Assembly (NCBI GenBank): GCA_038207745.1
Contig: JBBQZL010000110.1
Location: 1 to 9,176 of the forward strand
DNA length: 9,176 bases
Source of the DNA: JBBQZL01 sp038207745
Lineage (GTDB): Bacteria > Actinomycetota > Thermoleophilia > Solirubrobacterales > 70-9
Reading direction: 5' to 3'
Shown: piece after piece, positions 6,340 to 9,176 of the stretch
Position numbering within the stretch: the stretch's first letter is position 1
Layout: the number at the start of each line of letters is the position of its first letter
The notes under the pieces: model-generated
Database searches by the model: none
Told to the model about the DNA's origin: nothing
What the model saw: the letters and a program-made list of their open reading frames with translations, nothing else
Translations under genes and position numbers: made by a program

Positions 6340-6715
6340 TCTTCCTTACCACCCCATTGCAGTGCATGGCGACGCTAACCGATTCGGGTCACCGGCGGAC
6401 TCGCAGCGACGATTGCATCGCTTCCGCTTCGGCTCCGGGGGGTAACTCGGCACCTCCTTCCCACCCTGACGGGTGCGCCAACGGCAACCGCGTGCAGTGG
6501 ATGGGGGAATCCATCACGGGCCGACGACGCGGATCGAACCCCTGCCAGCGCATAGAACCGGCGCCTTTCTTGCGACAAGCGCTGCGGTTTCCCTGCCGCC
6601 TGAGATGCAGTTCCGGAAGAAATTGGCACCTCATTGGTACCACCGCACGAAACTCCGGCCTGATCGGTCCGATCCCGAAACGCAAAGAACCCGCCGATTT
6701 CCAGCGGGTTCTCGA
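6340..6715. other. Non-coding stretch of about 375 bases between the methyltransferase and the winged-helix gene
   Basis: No frame here reads like protein: the open frames on both strands give arginine/proline/serine-rich sequence typical of out-of-frame GC-rich DNA. Visible structure includes TGGAT/ATCCA around a GGGGGA loop (6498-6513), GATCGG-T-CCGATC (6662-6674) and a strong hairpin at 6686-6712. On the minus strand 6546-6531 reads like the 5' half of a tRNA T-arm (GGCAGGGGTTCGATCC) but has no matching 3' half. The methyltransferase promoter should lie at the left edge (a TAGCGT on the minus strand, 6377-6372, fits TANNNT). I recognise no known RNA family. Confidence 0.6.
6686..6712 (-). 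terminator. Strong hairpin, best read as a minus-strand terminator
   Basis: AGAACCCGC (6686-6694) is a perfect 9-bp match to GCGGGTTCT (6704-6712) with a 9-base loop. Read on the minus strand the stem ends in GGTTCTTTGCGTTT, a short T-rich tail. No minus-strand gene ends here; the nearest one upstream on that strand is tRNA-Leu, more than 1 kb away. On the plus strand the stem ends 3 bases before the winged-helix start codon. Confidence 0.5.
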
Positions 6716-7045
6716 ATGCGGCTAACCGGAGCACTTTCTAACCCTCTCCTCAGGGAGAGACTCGTTCGGCTGGCTGCTCTTCGCGATCGATCGCTGGGAG
6801 AGCCAGTCGGCTCTGCTAGGCGCCTGCGGTTGCGTAGCGGAACCATTCAGACGGCTGTGCTTCGCGTGATGGAATCGGCTCCAAGCGACCTCTCCACCGC
6901 AGAGGTACATCGTGCAGTCGAGCGTCTTCTCAGTACCCCCGTCTCTAGGGATACCGTCAATAGTTGCCTCTCTACCAGCACGGCAGGGCCGGCGCCGCGA
7001 TTTGAGCGCGTAAAGCGCGGCTGGTATCGGCTGCACCGCAGCTGA
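6716..7045 (+). CDS. Small winged-helix DNA-binding protein, HARE-HTH-like (hypothetical)
   Basis: The 109-residue protein has an arginine-rich N-terminal part (about 11-40) and then a compact domain. The sequence SGTIQTAVLRVMES (40-53), TAEVHRAVERLLSTPVSRDTV (about 60-80) and RFERVKRGWYRLH (95-107) fits three helices followed by a beta wing. The spacing and the closing 'F.RV.RG.Y.L' resemble the HARE-HTH winged-helix family found with restriction and DNA-modifying systems; that match is by eye and not certain. An open frame extends upstream to 6473, but its sequence is not protein-like, so the ATG at 6716 is used; no ribosome binding site precedes it and a hairpin abuts it. By hand count about 43 of 109 codons end in A or T, against about 25 of 148 in the HNH gene downstream, suggesting foreign origin. 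Its position before an HNH protein suggests a DNA-related role. Confidence 0.65.
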   Translation: MRLTGALSNPLLRERLVRLAALRDRSLGEPVGSARRLRLRSGTIQTAVLRVMESAPSDLSTAEVHRAVERLLSTPVSRDTVNSCLSTSTAGPAPRFERVKRGWYRLHRS

Positions 7046-7070
7046 AGTTGGAGCGAGGCGTTGAGCGCGG

Positions 7071-7092
7071 GCTCCTGCTTTCACGCGGGAGC
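7071..7092 (+). other. Hairpin between the winged-helix and HNH genes
   Basis: GCTCCTGC (7071-7078) pairs with GCGGGAGC (7085-7092) over a 6-base loop (TTTCAC), with one G-T wobble. It lies 25 bases after the winged-helix stop. No T-run follows on either strand, so it may be an RNA-stabilising or weak terminating stem rather than a classic terminator. The rest of the 200-base gap to the HNH gene shows nothing I can name. Confidence 0.35.
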
Positions 7093-7249
7093 GGTAGCTA
7101 CGTCGACGCGAGCGACATTCAGATTGGGATCGCCTGGGGGATACTGGTCGGGCGAAGGCTTGGGTGGCGACGCCGGCAGTCGCGGAAGCGCCGCTCCACG
7201 TGACGTATGCACGAAGCCCAATGAACGACTACACGAGAAGGGTGACTTG

Positions 7250-7696
7250 ATGGCGAAGGCAGCAGCTGGCGGAGGAGGCGCGGATAGCTCAGTGGCGGAC
7301 CAGCTCCGCGAGCACGGTGTGAGGGGTGTCCTCGTGCAGATGGCCGAGCGCGGCCAGCTCCTCGCCCTGAAGTGCGAGATGCCGCAGTGCTACCACCACA
7401 AGGGGCGCGGCAAGTTCGATCAGGTCACGACGCCACGTACCAAGTGGGCCCCCTCGCCTGACCACTACCCGATCCTCAAGTCGGCTGGCGGCCACCTCCG
7501 CCCCGAAAACGTTCGACTTGCCCACATCTATTGCAACAAGCGGGACTATGAATGGCGGAAGCAGATCCGGACGCTGCTCGCAAAGGGCAAGTCCCTCGTC
7601 GAGATCGCCGAGGTCCTGAACGGGAAGGGTGTCCCCCCGGTCCACGGTACGAACCGATGGACGGCCGCGATGGTGCGCAAGGCCTACGTGTCCTAG
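7250..7696 (+). CDS. HNH-nuclease-like protein with a serine-recombinase-type C-terminal tail
   Basis: The 148-residue protein has a short N-terminal helix region, then an HNH-type core: C42-x4-C47, DHYP with Asp71-His72, GGH (80-82), N87, and HIYCNKR with H92, C95 and N96. This follows the 'C..C...DH.P...GG....N..L.H..CN' order of HNH endonucleases (DH-N-N version), with a zinc knuckle formed by C42, C47 and probably C95 or nearby residues. The last 45 residues (LLAKGKSLVEIAEVLNGKGVPP...RWTAAMVRKAY) match the 'G.S...IA..LN..G.P....W....V...' pattern of the recombinase DNA-binding region of large serine recombinases, but no catalytic resolvase domain is present. The ATG at 7250 has AAGGG 7 bases upstream; a longer frame from 7061 is rejected as low complexity. 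It could be a homing-type or mobile-element nuclease, or a DNA-binding repurposed nuclease. Activity is inferred. Confidence 0.75.
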   Translation: MAKAAAGGGGADSSVADQLREHGVRGVLVQMAERGQLLALKCEMPQCYHHKGRGKFDQVTTPRTKWAPSPDHYPILKSAGGHLRPENVRLAHIYCNKRDYEWRKQIRTLLAKGKSLVEIAEVLNGKGVPPVHGTNRWTAAMVRKAYVS

Positions 7697-7803
7697 GTCG
7701 GCCGTAGAAACACTGCTGCTTCGCGCGATACGCAGAAACGCGAGGACGGATCCGCTGTGTTCGGAATCTAAGTACGACGCGCAGGGCCGGTCAGGGGTCG
7801 CAA

Positions 7804-7887
7804 TGCGGCTGAGAGGAGTCGAACCTCCACGTCCTTTCGGACACAAGCCCCTCAAGCTTGCGCGTCTACCAATTCCGCCACAGCCGC
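7804..7887 (-). tRNA. tRNA-Leu (anticodon GAG)
   Basis: Read on the minus strand, 84 bases fold as a class II tRNA: acceptor GCGGCTG/CAGCCGC with discriminator A, D-arm with GGTAGACGC, anticodon stem CAAGC/GCTTG with loop TTGAGGG (anticodon GAG at 7853-7851, reading CUC and CUU codons), long variable arm (GTCCGAAAGGAC), and T-arm with GGTTCGACT. The CCA end is not encoded. The gene is divergent from lexA, and its 3' end faces the accessory-looking patch. Confidence 0.97.
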
Positions 7888-7900
7888 ATGAGGAGGCGGG

Positions 7901-7906
7901 ATTCTA
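7901..7906 (-). promoter_or_regulatory. -10 element of tRNA-Leu (TAGAAT on the minus strand)
   Basis: TAGAAT on the minus strand lies about 13 bases before the mature tRNA 5' end, so transcription would start a few bases upstream of it. The -35 region (CGACGG at the right distance) is poor. It is back-to-back with the lexA promoter: only 7 bases separate it from the lexA -35. Confidence 0.55.
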
Positions 7907-7913
7907 GATGGAC

Positions 7914-7942
7914 TTGACTCCGTCCGTCGCCCCCGTTAACTT
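7914..7942 (+). promoter_or_regulatory. lexA promoter (TTGACT - 17 bp - TAACTT)
   Basis: TTGACT (7914-7919) and TAACTT (7937-7942) are separated by exactly 17 bases, close to the housekeeping sigma consensus. The expected start site falls inside the SOS box that follows, so bound LexA would block initiation. It is the best promoter in the window. Confidence 0.8.
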
Positions 7943-7943
7943 A

Positions 7944-7957
7944 CGAACATGTGTTCG
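7944..7957 (+). promoter_or_regulatory. LexA operator (SOS box, CGAACATGTGTTCG)
   Basis: The sequence CGAACATGTGTTCG fits the Gram-positive/actinobacterial CGAAC-N4-GTTCG SOS box, with six matched pairs on each side of a 2-base centre. It begins right after the -10 of the lexA promoter and lies 47 bases before the lexA start, as expected for autoregulation. The tRNA-Leu promoter is about 40 bases away on the other strand. Confidence 0.93.
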
Positions 7958-8004
7958 CGTCATTCAACGGCAATTGAGTGCCGGTCATCGGAAAGGATTG
8001 GGTC

Positions 8005-8607
8005 GTGGATCTGACCAAGCGGCAACGCGAGATCTTCGAGTTCATCGGGCGATACGCCGGTAAGTACGGCTATCCACCGACAGTTCGGGAGATTGGAAAG
8101 GCGGTTGGCCTCCACTCATCGTCGACCGTGCATGCGCACCTCGCAAACCTCGAGAAGGCCGGTTTGCTTCGCAGGGACCCATCGAAGCCGCGGGCGATCG
8201 AGGTGATGATCGACAAGGCCAAGCAGGTGATCTCGCCCGGTGGAATCCCGCTGGTCGGCCGGGTTGCCGCCGGTGCGCCGATCCTGGCCGAGGAGCACAT
8301 CGAGGAATATCTCGAGGTCCCCGATGTGATCGGCGGTGAGGACGGTGACTACATCCTCGAGGTGCGCGGGGAGAGCATGATCAATGCCGGCATCCTCGAT
8401 GGTGACTACGTCGTGGTCCGCCCGGCATCCGACGCCGCCAACGGTGAGATCGTCGTCGCGATGATCGAGGACGAGGCAACGGTGAAGCGCCTGTTCCACG
8501 AGGGCAACAAGATCCGGCTCCAACCCGAGAACGACACCATGGAGCCGATCATCACCGATCAGGCAACCGTGCTCGGCAGGGTTGTCGGAATGTTCCGGAG
8601 GGTCTGA
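8005..8607 (+). CDS. lexA: LexA repressor, SOS-response regulator and self-cleaving protease
   Basis: LexA represses DNA-damage genes until RecA filaments trigger its self-cleavage. The 200-residue protein has the N-terminal winged helix (DLTKRQREIFEFIG, then PPTVREIGKAVGLHSSSTVHAHL as helices 2-3), the cleavage site VAAGA with the cut between Ala89 and Gly90, the catalytic Ser124 in RGESM, and the catalytic Lys161 in EATVKRL. All are intact and at the usual spacing. A GTG at 7978 would add 9 residues, but the GTG at 8005 has AAAGGA 7 bases upstream and gives the family-typical start M-D-L-T-K-R-Q, so it is preferred. The promoter overlaps an SOS box, so expression is self-limiting. The next gene begins 3 bases after the stop. 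Confidence 0.97.
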   Translation: MDLTKRQREIFEFIGRYAGKYGYPPTVREIGKAVGLHSSSTVHAHLANLEKAGLLRRDPSKPRAIEVMIDKAKQVISPGGIPLVGRVAAGAPILAEEHIEEYLEVPDVIGGEDGDYILEVRGESMINAGILDGDYVVVRPASDAANGEIVVAMIEDEATVKRLFHEGNKIRLQPENDTMEPIITDQATVLGRVVGMFRRV

Positions 8608-8610
8608 AAT

Positions 8611-8853
8611 ATGGCTGCCGTGGCGACACATGTTCGGCGTTTCCCCCGCAAGATTTCCGATCAGACTTTCTCGAAGCCGCCGACGGGGCAGTCGGCATCT
8701 GGCCGTGCGGCACCCTCGGGTTTGACGCTGGAGGATCTGATCCTCGGCGTCTGGGAGGACCTGAAGGGCCGCGGCGGTGCCGAATGCCCCGTCTGCGACG
8801 GCTCAATGAATCGCCACGGGGATTGCGCCTCCTGCGGATCGCATCTGCGCTGA
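8611..8853 (+). CDS. Small zinc-ribbon protein linked to lexA (hypothetical)
   Basis: The 80-residue protein begins 3 bases after the lexA stop, with a strong ribosome binding site (GGAGGG at 8597-8602, 8 bases before the ATG), so it is almost surely in one transcript with lexA and under SOS control. Residues 1-37 are basic and low in order; 38-52 (LTLEDLILGVWEDLK) form a likely helix; the end is a zinc ribbon, C59-P-V-C62 ... C72-A-S-C75, i.e. CX2C-X9-CX2C. No enzyme motif is present. I do not recognise a named family. Small single zinc ribbons can bind DNA, RNA or a partner protein; a role in adjusting LexA or the damage response is a guess from context. Confidence 0.85.
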   Translation: MAAVATHVRRFPRKISDQTFSKPPTGQSASGRAAPSGLTLEDLILGVWEDLKGRGGAECPVCDGSMNRHGDCASCGSHLR

Positions 8854-8899
8854 TCCGCCGCGCCGGGGGCGATCATTCGCCGGCTGGACCCCGACGGTC

Positions 8900-8905
8900 T
8901 ACTCT
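8900..8905 (+). promoter_or_regulatory. Probable -10 element of rnpB (TACTCT)
   Basis: TACTCT fits TANNNT and ends about 6 bases before the first base of the RNase P RNA as I place it. A weak TTCGCC lies 18 bases upstream. Read-through from lexA is also possible, as no clear terminator lies between (only a short GGCG/CGCC stem near 8867-8880). Confidence 0.45.
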
Positions 8906-8910
8906 TTATG

Positions 8911-9176
8911 TGCGGGCCGGGCAATCGCGGGGGGAGAGAAAACCCTTCGAGGAAAGTCCGGACACCACAGAGCAGGACGGTGGGTAACTCCCACCCGGGG
9001 AACCCCGCGGGAAAGTGCCACAGAAATACACGGCCGATGGCGCGGCCACACGTGAGTCGCGCACAGGCAAAGGTGAAAGGGTGCGGTAAGAGCGCACCGG
9101 CGTCGCGGCGACGCGACGGCCAGGTAAACCCCGTCCGGTGCAAGGCCAAACAGAGCTGTCGACCCTGCTCGGCGAG
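8911..9176 (+). ncRNA. rnpB: RNase P RNA, bacterial class A (3' end beyond window)
   Basis: RNase P RNA is the catalytic subunit that trims tRNA 5' leaders. Conserved blocks are in the right order: GAGGAAAGTCC (8949-8959, including the 5' strand of helix P4), a following hairpin GGTGGG/CCCACC (8979-8995), GAAAGTGCCACAGAAATAC (9011-9029), and GGTGAAAGGGTGCGGTAAGA (9072-9091) with its GCGCACC partner. The block GGTGCAAGGCCAAACAGAG near the end is also typical. The 3' P4 strand and the closing P1 strand lie beyond the last base. The 5' end near 8911 is estimated from the -10 element. Confidence 0.96.

Noticed and set aside
5467..6378. Long plus-strand open frame opposite the methyltransferase
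   Set aside because: It is the antisense shadow of a clearly recognised methyltransferase and encodes Arg/Gly/Ala-rich sequence with no domain.
6420..6560. Possible tmRNA, SRP RNA or 6S RNA in the non-coding stretch
   Set aside because: None of the conserved blocks of tmRNA or SRP RNA is present, and no overall fold of a 6S type could be made out by eye.
6473..6715. Upstream extension of the winged-helix frame to 6473
   Set aside because: The added sequence is arginine/proline-rich without structure and crosses the 6686-6712 hairpin; it looks non-coding.
7061..7249. Upstream extension of the HNH gene to 7061
   Set aside because: The added residues are glycine/serine-rich filler, while the ATG at 7250 has a good ribosome binding site.
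7504..7515. CGAAAACGTTCG as a second SOS box
   Set aside because: The half-sites lack the CGAAC-N4-GTTCG spacing and it lies inside the HNH coding region.
7978..8004. GTG at 7978 as the lexA start
   Set aside because: It has no ribosome binding site, whereas GTG 8005 has AAAGGA at 7 bases and yields the conserved LexA N-terminus.
1..9176. CRISPR array, insertion sequence ends or replication origin
   Set aside because: No regularly spaced repeats, no transposase with flanking inverted repeats and no DnaA-box cluster could be seen.

Overview
The window is GC-rich, densely coded DNA from what looks like an actinobacterium. The evidence is a CGAAC-N4-GTTCG type SOS box in front of lexA, several genes whose start codons sit a few bases after a TANNNT or GATAAT -10 element with no ribosome binding site (leaderless style), a tRNA gene without an encoded CCA end, and a class A RNase P RNA. 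A System I (Ccm) cytochrome c maturation cluster is unusual for most Actinobacteria, which use ResB/ResC. Together with the neighbouring small families this makes a deep-branching class such as Thermoleophilia my best guess. That placement is inference, not proof.

Layout. Bases 1-360 are the 3' end of a probable family 2 glycosyltransferase. It converges with a short-chain dehydrogenase/reductase (357-1076, minus), and the two stop codons share one CTAG. Divergent from the dehydrogenase is a run on the plus strand: ccmE (1147-1545), ccmF (from about 1538 to 3817), a very short CcmI-like protein (3817-4107) and secG (4119-4343), followed by a secreted beta-propeller (TolB-like) protein (4409-5368). 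CcmE is of the cysteine type, with CPSKF in place of the usual HxxxY. ccmF has no ATG, GTG or TTG start in its first 50 codons and probably starts at ATT.

A class I SAM-dependent methyltransferase (5473-6339, minus) with a clear terminator follows. Next comes a patch of about 1.4 kb that differs from the rest: a non-coding stretch (6340-6715), a small winged-helix protein with lower GC at third codon positions (6716-7045), and an HNH-nuclease-like protein whose tail resembles the DNA-binding region of large serine recombinases (7250-7696). The patch ends against the 3' end of tRNA-Leu(GAG) (7804-7887, minus), so it reads like accessory DNA placed next to a tRNA gene.

The last part is conserved housekeeping DNA: lexA (8005-8607) with its own SOS-controlled promoter, a tightly linked 80-residue zinc-ribbon protein (8611-8853) likely to be co-expressed with LexA, and the RNase P RNA gene (from about 8911, running off the end).

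The ccm genes work together. CcmE carries heme in a covalent intermediate, CcmF passes it to apocytochrome c outside the membrane, and the CcmI-like protein probably helps hold apocytochrome or the ligase complex. CcmA, B, C, D, G and H are not in this window. The most unusual points are the cysteine/phenylalanine heme handle of CcmE, the ATT start of ccmF, the lexA-linked zinc ribbon, and the winged-helix plus HNH/recombinase-tail pair beside tRNA-Leu.
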